Shown here: one piece after another, positions 35,851 through 45,805 of the stretch
How the letters are laid out: each line of letters begins with the position of its first letter
Numbering within the stretch: the stretch's first letter is position 1
Assembly (NCBI RefSeq): GCF_002909235.1
Contig: NZ_PHQQ01000020.1
Location: forward strand, 1 to 64,000
DNA from: Arenibacter catalasegens
Lineage (GTDB): Bacteria > Bacteroidota > Bacteroidia > Flavobacteriales > Flavobacteriaceae
DNA length: 64,000 nt
Direction: 5' to 3'
Position numbers and translations under genes: made by a program
Notes under the pieces: generated by a model
Database searches by the model: none
What the model saw: the letters and a program-made list of their open reading frames with translations, nothing else
What the model was told of the DNA's origin: nothing

Positions 35851-38800
35851 ATGGGGAAAATTAATATAAGGATACACCTTACTTTATTGGTGTTGGCTGT
35901 GTTTCTGTTGGGTTCTTGTTCCCCTAAAAAAGAAGTTGATAAAACGGCCGAATTTAAGGAGGAAACCTTATTCTCGCTATTGGCTTCCGATAAGACGGGA
36001 ATCGACTTTGTAAACAAGGTGGTAAATCAAAAAAACTTCAACATTTTTAAGTACCGAAATTTCTACAATGGAGGTGGGGTTGCTATTGGCGATATCAATA
36101 ACGATGGTCTGTCCGATATATATCTTACTGGAAATATGGTTCCCAATAAGTTGTATTTAAACAAAGGAGGATTAAAATTCGAGGATATTACGGAAGCTGC
36201 TGGAGTACAAGGTAATAAGCCTTGGTCTACCGGGGTGAATATGGTTGATATTAATAATGACGGTTTATTAGATCTTTATGTAAGTAATGCCGGAAATATG
36301 GAGGGCAATAACCATGACAATGACCTATATATAAACAATGGGGATCTTACTTTTACCGAAAAGGCGGCCGAATATAATTTGGCGAAAACCGGTTTTTCTA
36401 CCCATGCCACATTCTTTGATTACGACAAAGATGGCGATCTTGATGCCTATATATTAAATAATAGCAACGTGCCGGTCAGTAGTTTGGGCTATGCGGAACA
36501 ACGCGAGGTAAGGGCTCAGGATTGGGCCGGGGTTCCTGACATTTTTAAGGGCGTAGGTGATATGCTCCTTAGAAATGACAACGGAAAATTTGTGGATGTT
36601 AGCGAAGAAGCTGGTATCTATGGGAGTTTAATAGGTTTTGGACTTGGAGTTATGGTCAGTGATATCAATGGAGATCTCTATCCGGATATCTACGTTTCAA
36701 ACGATTTTTATGAAAGGGATTACCTCTATATTAATCAAAAGGATGGTACCTTTAAGGAAGAGATAGAACAATGGACCTCCCATTTAAGTTTATCGGCCAT
36801 GGGTATAGATATGGCAGATATAAATAATGACGGCTTTGCGGACATATTTATTACCGACATGCTACCTGAAGGGGATCAAAGAGTAAAATCGGTCATGGAG
36901 TTTGAAGGCTACAACGTTTTTAAATTAAAGCAGAGCAAAGATTTTTATCAACAGTACATTCAAAACACCTTGCAATTAAATAACGGGAATAATTCGTTTT
37001 CTGAAGTGGCCTATTACAGTGGGGTAGCCAAGACCGATTGGAGTTGGGCAGGCCTTTTGTTTGATATGGACAACGATGGATTAAAGGACATATATATTAC
37101 CAATGGGATTAATCATGATTTGACAGACCTGGATTTTGTAGATTTCTTTGCCAATGAAATTATCCAGAAAATGGCGCTCACCGGCGAAAAGCAATCCATA
37201 GATTCTATCATTGCCAAAATGCCTATTGCTCCCCAGCCCAATTACGCTTATAGGAATAAAGGGGACATTACATTTTCCAATGAAACCAAAAATTGGGGCA
37301 TGGAAATACCTAGTATGTCAAATGGTGCCGCCTATGGGGATTTGGACAACGATGGCGACTTGGATATTGTGGTCAACAACGTTAATATGGAAGCTTTTCT
37401 ATATGAGAACCACAGCGATAAAAAATCCGAAAACAATTATCTTAAATTAAAATTCGAAGGAAGCAGTGCTAATAAATTTGCCATAGGAGCTACAGTAAAA
37501 CTTTTTTTTGACCATCAGGTGATTGTACAGGAGTTGATGCCTTCCAGAGGGTTTCAATCCTCAGTAGATTATATTATGACCATTGGTTTGGGTAAAAATA
37601 CCACCATCGATTCCATGCAGGTAATATGGCCGGATGATCGGTCCCAGAAATTCAATACTATTAAAACCAATCAATTCCTGACCCTTAAAAATTCCGAGGC
37701 CAAAGAAATATTTGTTCCCTATAAAAAACCAATTGTGAATCCCCTCCTTAAAGAATTGGGTAATTCCAAACTCTTGGTACATAAAGAGAATAATTACAAT
37801 GATTTTGATTATGAAGGTCTCATCTCTAAAATGCTTTCCCAAGAAGGGCCAGCTCTTACAGTGGCCGATGTAAATGGGGATGGTAACGAAGATGTTTTTA
37901 TAGGTGGCGGAGCCAACCAGGCCGGAGTACTTTATCTTCATGATGGTAAGGGTAAATTAACGGCAACCCAACAAAAAGCTTTTGAAAAGGATAGCGCTCT
38001 GGAGGATACGGCGGCAGCATTTTTAGATGTAGATGGTGATGGGGATAGGGACCTTATGGTTGGAAATGGCGGAAATCAGGTAGGGGATGAGAAATTGTAC
38101 AGAACAAGGCTTTATATAAATAATGGGAGAGGGGTTTTTGAAGCCTCCAATCAGGTTTTGCCAAGTACTTTTAAAAATATTGCTGTGATTGCACCCGAAG
38201 ATTTTGATAATGACGGCGATATGGACGTATTTATCGGGTCTAGAAGTGTTGTTGGTAACTATGGATTGGATCCGGACCATATTTTCCTAGAAAATAATGG
38301 TGACGGCACTTTTGCGGATGCCACCGAACGTTTGGCATACGATACCAAACAAGCCGGTATGGTTACAGATGCTATCTGGATAGACATCAATGGAGATGGA
38401 AAGAAAGATTTAATAACAGTAGCCGATTGGGGAAAGCCTATAATCTATAAAAACTCCGGCAAACGACTATCAAAAATAAATACGGCATTGGATAGTCTAA
38501 GCGGATGGTGGAACACTGTAAAGGCCGAAGATTTGGACAATGATGGCGACTATGATCTTATTCTGGGGAATCAGGGAAGTAATGTGCCCTATACTTGTTC
38601 CAAAACCAATCCCATGAAATTGTGGGTCAATGATTTTGATAACAACGGAACCATAGAACAAATCACCACTCGCAATTTTGAAGGAAAGGACTATCCCATC
38701 CATCAAAAGAAGGAGCTTACGACTCAAATGGTAGCTTTGAAAAAGCAGAACCTTAAGTCCTCCGAATATGCCAAGAGAACTATTGACGAACTTTTTTCAA

Positions 38801-39213
38801 ACGACACCTTTAACAATTCTATTGTAAAGGAAGGTACCGTACAGGAATCCATAATCGCAATTAATGAAGGAGGTGGAAAATTTACCATTAAGATATTGCC
38901 CGGGCGAGTACAATTGTCATGTGTTTGTGGTATTACATGTGCCGATATCAACAATGATGGCTATTTAGACCTAATAATGGGGGGTAATAATTTTGAGTTC
39001 AAACCTCAGTATTCACGCCTTGATGCCAATTTTGGAAGTATTCTTTTGGGCAATGATAAGCTCGACTTTGAATGGCAAGATTACGATGACAGCGGGTTTT
39101 TTATTAAGGAGGAGGTGAAACATATTGAACAGTTTAAGGATAAAAATGGAAAACGATTCGTCATTGTTGCCATTAATGATAACAAACCAAAAGTATTTGC
39201 GCTAGATGAGTAG
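35851..39213 (+). CDS. FG-GAP/VCBS repeat lipoprotein with ASPIC/UnbV domain (1)
   Basis: This 1120-residue exported lipoprotein has its lipid cysteine at C23 (LLGSCS). Many FG-GAP/VCBS units carry calcium-binding loops of the type DINNDGLSDIYL and DLDNDGDLDIVV. An ASPIC/UnbV domain lies at about 524-605 (LMPSRGFQSSVDY and MQVIWPDDRSQKF). Propeller repeats then resume to the C terminus. Such CRTAC1-like proteins are predicted to be surface beta-propellers with unknown ligands, probably glycans or proteins. The next gene starts 8 bases before this one ends and encodes a paralogue. Confidence 0.88.
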   Translation: MGKINIRIHLTLLVLAVFLLGSCSPKKEVDKTAEFKEETLFSLLASDKTGIDFVNKVVNQKNFNIFKYRNFYNGGGVAIGDINNDGLSDIYLTGNMVPNKLYLNKGGLKFEDITEAAGVQGNKPWSTGVNMVDINNDGLLDLYVSNAGNMEGNNHDNDLYINNGDLTFTEKAAEYNLAKTGFSTHATFFDYDKDGDLDAYILNNSNVPVSSLGYAEQREVRAQDWAGVPDIFKGVGDMLLRNDNGKFVDVSEEAGIYGSLIGFGLGVMVSDINGDLYPDIYVSNDFYERDYLYINQKDGTFKEEIEQWTSHLSLSAMGIDMADINNDGFADIFITDMLPEGDQRVKSVMEFEGYNVFKLKQSKDFYQQYIQNTLQLNNGNNSFSEVAYYSGVAKTDWSWAGLLFDMDNDGLKDIYITNGINHDLTDLDFVDFFANEIIQKMALTGEKQSIDSIIAKMPIAPQPNYAYRNKGDITFSNETKNWGMEIPSMSNGAAYGDLDNDGDLDIVVNNVNMEAFLYENHSDKKSENNYLKLKFEGSSANKFAIGATVKLFFDHQVIVQELMPSRGFQSSVDYIMTIGLGKNTTIDSMQVIWPDDRSQKFNTIKTNQFLTLKNSEAKEIFVPYKKPIVNPLLKELGNSKLLVHKENNYNDFDYEGLISKMLSQEGPALTVADVNGDGNEDVFIGGGANQAGVLYLHDGKGKLTATQQKAFEKDSALEDTAAAFLDVDGDGDRDLMVGNGGNQVGDEKLYRTRLYINNGRGVFEASNQVLPSTFKNIAVIAPEDFDNDGDMDVFIGSRSVVGNYGLDPDHIFLENNGDGTFADATERLAYDTKQAGMVTDAIWIDINGDGKKDLITVADWGKPIIYKNSGKRLSKINTALDSLSGWWNTVKAEDLDNDGDYDLILGNQGSNVPYTCSKTNPMKLWVNDFDNNGTIEQITTRNFEGKDYPIHQKKELTTQMVALKKQNLKSSEYAKRTIDELFSNDTFNNSIVKEGTVQESIIAINEGGGKFTIKILPGRVQLSCVCGITCADINNDGYLDLIMGGNNFEFKPQYSRLDANFGSILLGNDKLDFEWQDYDDSGFFIKEEVKHIEQFKDKNGKRFVIVAINDNKPKVFALDE

Positions 39214-42200
39214 AGTTACGCTATATGTTTTATCTGCAGTGCTTCTCTATGGTTGTGGCTCCAAGGAAGGTGAAATTTTCAGGAACCCATCATCAAGTGA
39301 AACGGGAATCGATTTTCAAAATACCATAACAGAAACCGATGACTTGAACATTTTGGATTACCTATATTTCTACAATGGTGGAGGGGTTGCCACTGGTGAT
39401 ATTAATGGGGATGGGCTGCCCGATATTTTCCTTTCCGGGAATCAGGTAAAAAATAGATTATACCTAAATGAGGGAAACTTGAAGTTTAGGGACATATCCG
39501 AAACTGCTGGAATCTCTGGGAATAGTACTTGGAACACTGGGGCCATAATGGGCGACATAAATGGGGACGGACTATTGGATATCTATGTTTGTTCGGTAGT
39601 TGGAATAAATGGGTTTAATGGGCAAAATGAGCTCTATATAAATAATGGAGATACTACTTTTACAGAAAGTGCAGCCGAATTTGGTCTCGATTTTGATACC
39701 TATAGCAGCTCCGCGGCCTTGCTCGATTTTGATTTGGATGGGGATTTGGATATATACCTACTCAATCATGCCGTGCATACCCAACAATCTTATGGGAAAG
39801 CGGAATTAAGGAAAAAGAGAAATGCACAGTCCGGGGACAAACTTTTGCGCAATGATGGGGGTGTATTTGTAGATGTTAGTGAAGAAGCCGGTATTTACGG
39901 TGGTGCCAACGGATATGGATTAGGTATTGCCGTAGCTGATTTTAATCAGGACGGATATCCCGACATTTATGTAGGGAACGATTTTCACGAGGACGATTAT
40001 TATTATATTAACAATGGTAATGGTACCTTTTCTGAACAATTGCGCAACTATTTTGGGCATACCACCAAATTCTCTATGGGGAATGATGTTGCCGATATAA
40101 ACCATGATGGGTGGCCCGATCTTATTTCTTTGGACATGCTCCCCGAAGATGAAAAGGTTCTAAAATCTTCTGAAGGCGATGACCTTACCCAAACCCAAAT
40201 TTTGAGAGTGGACCGTTTTGGGTATCACTATCAATATTCGAGGAATATGTTGTTTTTAAACCAACACAATTCACCTTTTACGGAGCAAGCTATCCAAAGT
40301 GGAATTTCAGCGACCGATTGGAGTTGGAGTGCATTATTTGGGGATTACGACCAGGACGGAGAACAGGATATCTTTATTTCCAACGGTATTCCAAAAAGAC
40401 CAAACGATCTTGACTTTATAAAATTTGCATCTGATGAACAAATTAAAAATAAGCTTAGCAATACCAAATTGGTAGATCAGCAGGCCTTGAATATGATGCC
40501 ATCAGGGGTAACGCATAATTATGTTTTTAAGGGAGGGGAAGAACTGAAATTTAGAGATATGTCCGGCGTCTGGATGGTTAAGGATACCCTGATTTCCGGG
40601 GCGACCGCTATGGCCGATTTGGACAATGATGGTGATCTGGACCTGATAATAAATACGCTGAATAGTCCAACGGCATTGTACATCAATAAAACCGACGCCA
40701 AGGGCAACTATTTAAAATTGCGGTTTAAGTATACCGCCAAGAATAAGTTTGGGATAGGCACCAAAGTCTTTGCCTATCTAAACGGGAAATTGCAATACAA
40801 GGAACTGTATACTGTACGGGGATTCCAATCATCTTCAGAGCCAATGGTTCATTTTGGTTTTGGAAAGCAGGATAAGGTGGACTCCCTAAAAATTGTTTGG
40901 CCAAATAAGACCTATCAGGTTTTAAAAGAGGTGGCTACAAATCAAACCTTGATCATTTCTCCGGAAAACACGAACCCCTTCAATTATAGTTCCCTAAAGC
41001 CAACATCCAAAGGAATATTTAATAAAGTTGAAGGAAACTTGGGCATCAATTTCACCCATGAAGAAGATAATTATTTGGATATCAATAGACAAAAATTAAT
41101 TCCCTACCAAATATCTGACCGTGGTCCTGCCTTGGCTATAGGTGATTTGAACGCTGATGGAAAAAATGATATATTTTTTGGAGGCTCCAAATACATTCCG
41201 TCAAGAATATTTCTACAGGGCGATACCACCTATTTAGAAAAAAGGATTGCAAATATTGCGAACGACTCGATAAAGGAAGATGTTGCCGCCATTATAGCGG
41301 ACCTAAATAATGATGGGAAGGAGGACCTTTTTATAGGAAGTGGAGGGGCTGATTTTTACAATGAGATGGTTCCCTTAACGGATAGCTATTATCTTCAAAA
41401 TAAATCGGGTTTTGAGGCAAGTGAATTACCTGATTTTTTTGAAAATGCGGCAGTAATAAGGGAATGCGATTTTGACAATGATGGTGATCTGGATTTATTT
41501 GTTGGCAATAATGCCATAACGAACGATTTCGGCAATATCCCAAATTCCTATTTGCTAAGGAACGATCAAGGTAATTTTTCCCTAGTGGAAAATAAGGAAC
41601 TGCAAAAAGCCGGAATGGTCACAGATGCTGTCTGGAGCGATTTTGATAATGACGGAATTCTGGATTTAATTGTTGTGGGAGAGTGGATGACCCCTAAATT
41701 CTTTAAAAATGATGAAGGTCAGCTTAGGGAGCAGATGCTTTTGGATAAAACTTATAACGGACTTTGGGAATGCATAATACCCTTTGATATTGATAAGGAC
41801 GGCGACTTGGATTATCTACTGGGGAATTGGGGGAGTAACACCAAGTTTAAGGCCTCTAATGAGTATCCAATGAAAATGTTTTATTCAGACTTTGACCATA
41901 ACGGGAGTACCGAGACCATTGTGGCCACCGAAAAAAATGGCAAGTATTATCCTTTGGAAGGTCTGGATGAACTTTCTGCCCAAATGGTAGGCCTGAGAAA
42001 GAAGTTTACCACCTATAAGGCCTTTGCAGGAAAACCCATAACTGAAATATTGGATCAAAAAGCCCTAAAGAATAGTACTGTATTAGAGGTTAACACCCTG
42101 CAGTCCGGATATTTACAGAATAATGACGGGAAATTTTCCTTTGTTCCCTTTGCAGCAGAATTACAGCTTGCCCCCATAAGAGCCTTTTTAGAGTATGATT

Positions 42201-42454
42201 TTGATAAGGACGGAAATACAGAGATTTTGGCGGCAGGGAACTATTTCGGAATAAAGCCTTATCACGGGAGGTTGGATTCCTTTTCAGGGGCCTTGATAAA
42301 AAATGAAAATGATGTAATTTTGGGCAACAAAATAGGCCTTGAGCTGCAATTTAAATCTGTAAGACATTTAAATATAATAGATTTGAACAGCAAGCCCTAT
42401 TTGTTGGTCACCTACAACAACGATCAGGTTCAGGTATATAACTTGGGTGAATAA
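39206..42454 (+). CDS. FG-GAP/VCBS repeat lipoprotein with ASPIC/UnbV domain (2)
   Basis: This 1082-residue lipoprotein (lipid on about C17, LLYGCG) is a paralogue of the preceding protein, with the same order: FG-GAP repeats, an ASPIC/UnbV domain near 500-580 (TVRGFQSSSEPMVHFGFG and LKIVWPNKTYQ), then more repeats. Calcium-loop motifs such as DINGDGLPDIFL and DFDNDGDLDLFV recur. The 8-base overlap with the first gene suggests coupled translation and possibly a two-protein complex. A haloperoxidase gene follows after 147 bases. No enzyme motif is seen. Confidence 0.88.
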   Translation: MSRVTLYVLSAVLLYGCGSKEGEIFRNPSSSETGIDFQNTITETDDLNILDYLYFYNGGGVATGDINGDGLPDIFLSGNQVKNRLYLNEGNLKFRDISETAGISGNSTWNTGAIMGDINGDGLLDIYVCSVVGINGFNGQNELYINNGDTTFTESAAEFGLDFDTYSSSAALLDFDLDGDLDIYLLNHAVHTQQSYGKAELRKKRNAQSGDKLLRNDGGVFVDVSEEAGIYGGANGYGLGIAVADFNQDGYPDIYVGNDFHEDDYYYINNGNGTFSEQLRNYFGHTTKFSMGNDVADINHDGWPDLISLDMLPEDEKVLKSSEGDDLTQTQILRVDRFGYHYQYSRNMLFLNQHNSPFTEQAIQSGISATDWSWSALFGDYDQDGEQDIFISNGIPKRPNDLDFIKFASDEQIKNKLSNTKLVDQQALNMMPSGVTHNYVFKGGEELKFRDMSGVWMVKDTLISGATAMADLDNDGDLDLIINTLNSPTALYINKTDAKGNYLKLRFKYTAKNKFGIGTKVFAYLNGKLQYKELYTVRGFQSSSEPMVHFGFGKQDKVDSLKIVWPNKTYQVLKEVATNQTLIISPENTNPFNYSSLKPTSKGIFNKVEGNLGINFTHEEDNYLDINRQKLIPYQISDRGPALAIGDLNADGKNDIFFGGSKYIPSRIFLQGDTTYLEKRIANIANDSIKEDVAAIIADLNNDGKEDLFIGSGGADFYNEMVPLTDSYYLQNKSGFEASELPDFFENAAVIRECDFDNDGDLDLFVGNNAITNDFGNIPNSYLLRNDQGNFSLVENKELQKAGMVTDAVWSDFDNDGILDLIVVGEWMTPKFFKNDEGQLREQMLLDKTYNGLWECIIPFDIDKDGDLDYLLGNWGSNTKFKASNEYPMKMFYSDFDHNGSTETIVATEKNGKYYPLEGLDELSAQMVGLRKKFTTYKAFAGKPITEILDQKALKNSTVLEVNTLQSGYLQNNDGKFSFVPFAAELQLAPIRAFLEYDFDKDGNTEILAAGNYFGIKPYHGRLDSFSGALIKNENDVILGNKIGLELQFKSVRHLNIIDLNSKPYLLVTYNNDQVQVYNLGE

Positions 42455-42601
42455 GAATTGTAGAATGGCTGACTATGCTTAAAAGGATATTTTATAGCTA
42501 GCATATGGTGAAATCCAAAATTCATGAACTCCGTATAAAAACAATAGAAAAGGTTATCACTAATAACATCTGACCTTTAAAAAACAAATAAGTATAAACT
42601 G

Positions 42602-43948
42602 ATGAAACAATATTTAAGATTAATCCTATTATTTGCAATTATAGTCTCCTGTGATAAAAAAGAGGAGTTAATTGTCATTACTCCCCAAGATCTACATAAT
42701 TCCATACACAAGGTTACGGAAGTTATGATCCATGATATTTTCTCGCCTCCTGTGGCAAGTAGAATTTTTGCCTATCCAAATATTGCGGCATATGAAATTA
42801 TAGCGCTTAACAATGACGAATACAAGTCTTTGGTAGGTCAGGTAACGGATTTGACGCCTATCCCGGCACCTGGGATGGACAAACCTATCAATTATCAAAT
42901 GGCAGCCCTTATTGCTCATATGGAAATAAGCAAGCGATTAATTTTTTCAGAAGATAAAATTGAGGTACACCGAGACAGCTTGTATTTAAATTGGCAGGAT
43001 AAGAACCTGACCCTATTCAATAATTCCAAAGAATACGGACTAGAAGTGGCAAAACATATTTGGGAGTGGCTGGATAAGGATAATTATAAGCAGACGAGGA
43101 CGATGCCCAAATTTACTATTAATATGGACGACACCTCTCGATGGCAACCAACACCTCCAGCCTACATGGATGGTATAGAGCCACATTGGAGCAAAATACG
43201 ACCTTTCGTTATAGACTCTGCCAATCAATTCGTACCTGCTCCACCGCCAGTATTTTCCATGGAATTGGATTCTGATTTTTATAAAGAGGTCAAAGAGGTC
43301 TACGACATAAGCAATGAAATTACCTTGAAAGGGGATACTTCGGAAGAAATTGCCATTGCAAAATTTTGGGATTGCAATCCCTATGTCTCCGTAACTCGGG
43401 GGCATTTAATGTTTGCTACCAAAAAAATTACACCGGGCGCACATTGGATCGGGATTACCAAGATAGCTTGTGAAAAAACGGATTCCGATTTTGATAAAAC
43501 CGTATTTGCCTATACCAAGACTTCAATGGCCATAGCAGATGCCTTTATTAGTTGTTGGGACGAAAAATACCGTTCTAATCTTATACGCCCCGAAACGGTG
43601 ATAAATCAGTATATTGATGAGAATTGGCAACCTGTACTACAAACTCCGCCTTTCCCAGAATACACAAGTGGACATTCTGTGGTATCCGGAGCGGCAGGTA
43701 CTGCCTTGACCAGTATTTTTGGGGACAATTTTTCCTTTGATGACGATACGGAAATACCTTATGGATTGCCAATTAGAAGTTTTACATCCTTCAATCAAGC
43801 GGCAGATGAAGCGGCTATTAGTCGAATGTATGGTGGGATCCATTATAGGGCAGCTGTAGAAGTGGGGGTAGGACAAGGTAGGGATTTGGGTAAATTTATT
43901 GTGGATAAACTGGATATGAAGGGAGCAAAGAACCTGGTATCCAAATAA
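42602..43948 (+). CDS. vanadium-dependent haloperoxidase-type lipoprotein (PAP2 superfamily)
   Basis: This 448-residue lipoprotein has lipid cysteine C17 (IIVSCDKK). The vanadate/phosphate-binding set of the PAP2/vanadium haloperoxidase superfamily is complete: KYRSNLIRP (K322 and R329, the KX6RP motif), YTSGHSVVS (S356, G357, H358 acid-base) and SRMYGGIH (R408, with H414 the expected vanadate ligand). It could oxidise halides with hydrogen peroxide, as characterised marine flavobacterial enzymes do, or be a phosphatase. The distinction cannot be made from motifs. It follows the two ASPIC lipoproteins and precedes the effector-binding-like gene by 72 bases. Confidence 0.85.
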   Translation: MKQYLRLILLFAIIVSCDKKEELIVITPQDLHNSIHKVTEVMIHDIFSPPVASRIFAYPNIAAYEIIALNNDEYKSLVGQVTDLTPIPAPGMDKPINYQMAALIAHMEISKRLIFSEDKIEVHRDSLYLNWQDKNLTLFNNSKEYGLEVAKHIWEWLDKDNYKQTRTMPKFTINMDDTSRWQPTPPAYMDGIEPHWSKIRPFVIDSANQFVPAPPPVFSMELDSDFYKEVKEVYDISNEITLKGDTSEEIAIAKFWDCNPYVSVTRGHLMFATKKITPGAHWIGITKIACEKTDSDFDKTVFAYTKTSMAIADAFISCWDEKYRSNLIRPETVINQYIDENWQPVLQTPPFPEYTSGHSVVSGAAGTALTSIFGDNFSFDDDTEIPYGLPIRSFTSFNQAADEAAISRMYGGIHYRAAVEVGVGQGRDLGKFIVDKLDMKGAKNLVSK

Positions 43949-44020
43949 TACCTGGGATTAATTGCTTATTAACACTTCTGTAATTTTTAAGATTTATATA
44001 CCAGGAATAAAATTAAAATA

Positions 44021-44917
44021 GTGAGAAACAAAATTATTTACTTTGTAGCTTTCCTTCTTCTGATATCCTTGGTTTGGTATCTTTTTTTAAAACCCTATGA
44101 TTATTCGGTTTCCATTACATCCAAGACATTCCCTGGAACCATAAATCAGACTATAAAATTATGGGGTAATGCCAACAAGAATACGGTATTGTTGCAGCAA
44201 AAGGATTTTTTGAACATTGATCAGCAGTTATCTTTTAATGATTCTATATTCCAATATCAGTGGAGAATTACCCCTATCAATGATTCTACCTCTAAAATAA
44301 ACGTGTATATCAAGGATGTTGGTCATAGCCTAATGAATAAAATGAGCCTTCCTTTTTCCGACACCAATTTCGAAAAACGGACTAGAAGGACCATCTTGGA
44401 CTTTAATAATGTATTGAAGGAACATATAGAAAAGTTTAGGGTTTCTGTTATGGATACCCTTCAACAACTACCAGATACCTATTGCGCCTATATTCCTTTC
44501 AAAGCTTCCCAGCTGTCCAAAGCAATGGGAATGATGCATAATTATCCTACTCTAAGTACTGTACTTGTTGATAACAATGTGGAATTAAATGGAAGACCAT
44601 TTTTGGAAATTACCAATTGGGATAGGACGAAGGATAGTATTTCTTTTAATTTTTGTTATCCAATTATAAGAAGTGATAGCCTACCACAGAATGAAATCAT
44701 AAAGTATAAGAAATTTAATGGTTTTAAGGCCTTAAAAGCCATTTACAACGGAAATTATATTACCTCTGATCGTGCATGGTACGCATTATTGGACTATGCC
44801 AAAGAAAATGGGATAAAGGTCTCTGAAACACCTGTTGAGGTGTTTTTTAGCAACCCAAATATTGGTGGAAATGAACTTGAATGGATAGCAGAAATATATA
44901 TGCCTTTAAAAGAATAA
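44021..44917 (+). CDS. membrane-anchored SRPBCC/GyrI-like effector-binding protein
   Basis: This 298-residue protein has one N-terminal membrane helix (about 5-23). The middle, from DYSVSITSKTFPGTINQTI, looks like an SRPBCC/polyketide-cyclase-like fold. The C-terminal half (GFKALKAIYNGNYITSDRAWYALLDYAK to AEIYMPLKE) resembles the GyrI-like small-molecule-binding domain. It has no DNA-binding domain. The ligand is unknown. The start is GTG at 44021, since no ATG lies upstream in frame and later ATGs would remove the anchor. It is tightly linked (one base) to the following lipoprotein gene. Confidence 0.72.
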   Translation: MRNKIIYFVAFLLLISLVWYLFLKPYDYSVSITSKTFPGTINQTIKLWGNANKNTVLLQQKDFLNIDQQLSFNDSIFQYQWRITPINDSTSKINVYIKDVGHSLMNKMSLPFSDTNFEKRTRRTILDFNNVLKEHIEKFRVSVMDTLQQLPDTYCAYIPFKASQLSKAMGMMHNYPTLSTVLVDNNVELNGRPFLEITNWDRTKDSISFNFCYPIIRSDSLPQNEIIKYKKFNGFKALKAIYNGNYITSDRAWYALLDYAKENGIKVSETPVEVFFSNPNIGGNELEWIAEIYMPLKE

Positions 44918-44918
44918 G

Positions 44919-45776
44919 ATGAAAAAATATTTGTTTTTGTTGCTTTGGGCAATTATTGTTGGGTGTGCCCATAATTATGGACAATTGACGTATGTCACCA
45001 AACTTCCCCATAAATTAACTGAGAATTCGGGAATAGTCCCTTCCAAGGATTCTACGCTCTGGTTTGTAATGGATAGAGGAAATCCCGATAAAATTTATCA
45101 GGTAAATTATAATGGTGACCTTTTAAAGGAATTAAAAGTAAAAAATGCCAAAAATCACGATTGGGAGGATTTGGCCAGTGATGGGGAAAATGTATACATA
45201 GGAGATTTTGGAAATAATAGTAATAGCCGAAAAAATTTGGCCATTTATAAGATTCCAAATCCCAATGCTGAAACAGGAGATGATATTGAAGCGATAAAGA
45301 TTGAATTTAGTTATCCGCAGCAGAAAGATTTTCCTCCCAAAAAGAATAAATTACTTTTTGATGCAGAGGCATTTTTTTATTATCAAAATAACTTTTACAT
45401 AGTTACAAAAAACAGGACGCAACCTTTTAACGGTGAAGCAATGTTGTATAAGGTTCCGGCCATAGAGGGGAAACATCAGGCCCAATATTTAGGTTCCTTT
45501 GTTCCTCCGAAAGGTAAGATAAAAGGACAAGTAACTTCTGCTGATATTTCCCCAGATGGCAAAACTATAGTGCTACTGGGAAATGGTACCTTATGGGTGT
45601 TTACAGATTTTACCATGGATAATTTCCTTTCCACTGGAACCTTAAACACCATAGATCTTGGTGTATATACACAATTGGAATCAGTTTGTTTTACCAATAA
45701 CGATACCCTATTGCTTTCGGACGAGGAATCCGGTAAAACTGGAAGAAACCTTTATTCCTTTGTGTTGGGGAATTAA
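44919..45776 (+). CDS. lipoprotein of unknown function, propeller-like
   Basis: This 285-residue protein starts one base after the preceding stop. A lipoprotein signal (IIVGCAHN, lipid on C16) is clear. The mature part has beta-rich repeats such as LWFVMDRGNPDKIYQVNYNG, HDWEDLASDGENVYIGDFG and LESVCFTNNDTLLLSDEE. These resemble SdiA-regulated or phytase-like beta-propellers, though no family was firmly recognised. Its context suggests a role with the effector-binding protein and haloperoxidase. Convergent with the large outer-membrane gene, 29 bases away. Confidence 0.7.
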   Translation: MKKYLFLLLWAIIVGCAHNYGQLTYVTKLPHKLTENSGIVPSKDSTLWFVMDRGNPDKIYQVNYNGDLLKELKVKNAKNHDWEDLASDGENVYIGDFGNNSNSRKNLAIYKIPNPNAETGDDIEAIKIEFSYPQQKDFPPKKNKLLFDAEAFFYYQNNFYIVTKNRTQPFNGEAMLYKVPAIEGKHQAQYLGSFVPPKGKIKGQVTSADISPDGKTIVLLGNGTLWVFTDFTMDNFLSTGTLNTIDLGVYTQLESVCFTNNDTLLLSDEESGKTGRNLYSFVLGN

Positions 45777-45805
45777 GTTAAATCTCAAAACCGGGGTGCT
45801 TGATA

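Noticed and set aside
37561-37941. 126-codon minus-strand frame inside the first FG-GAP gene
   Set aside because: Antisense shadow of a well-supported gene with repeated codon patterns.
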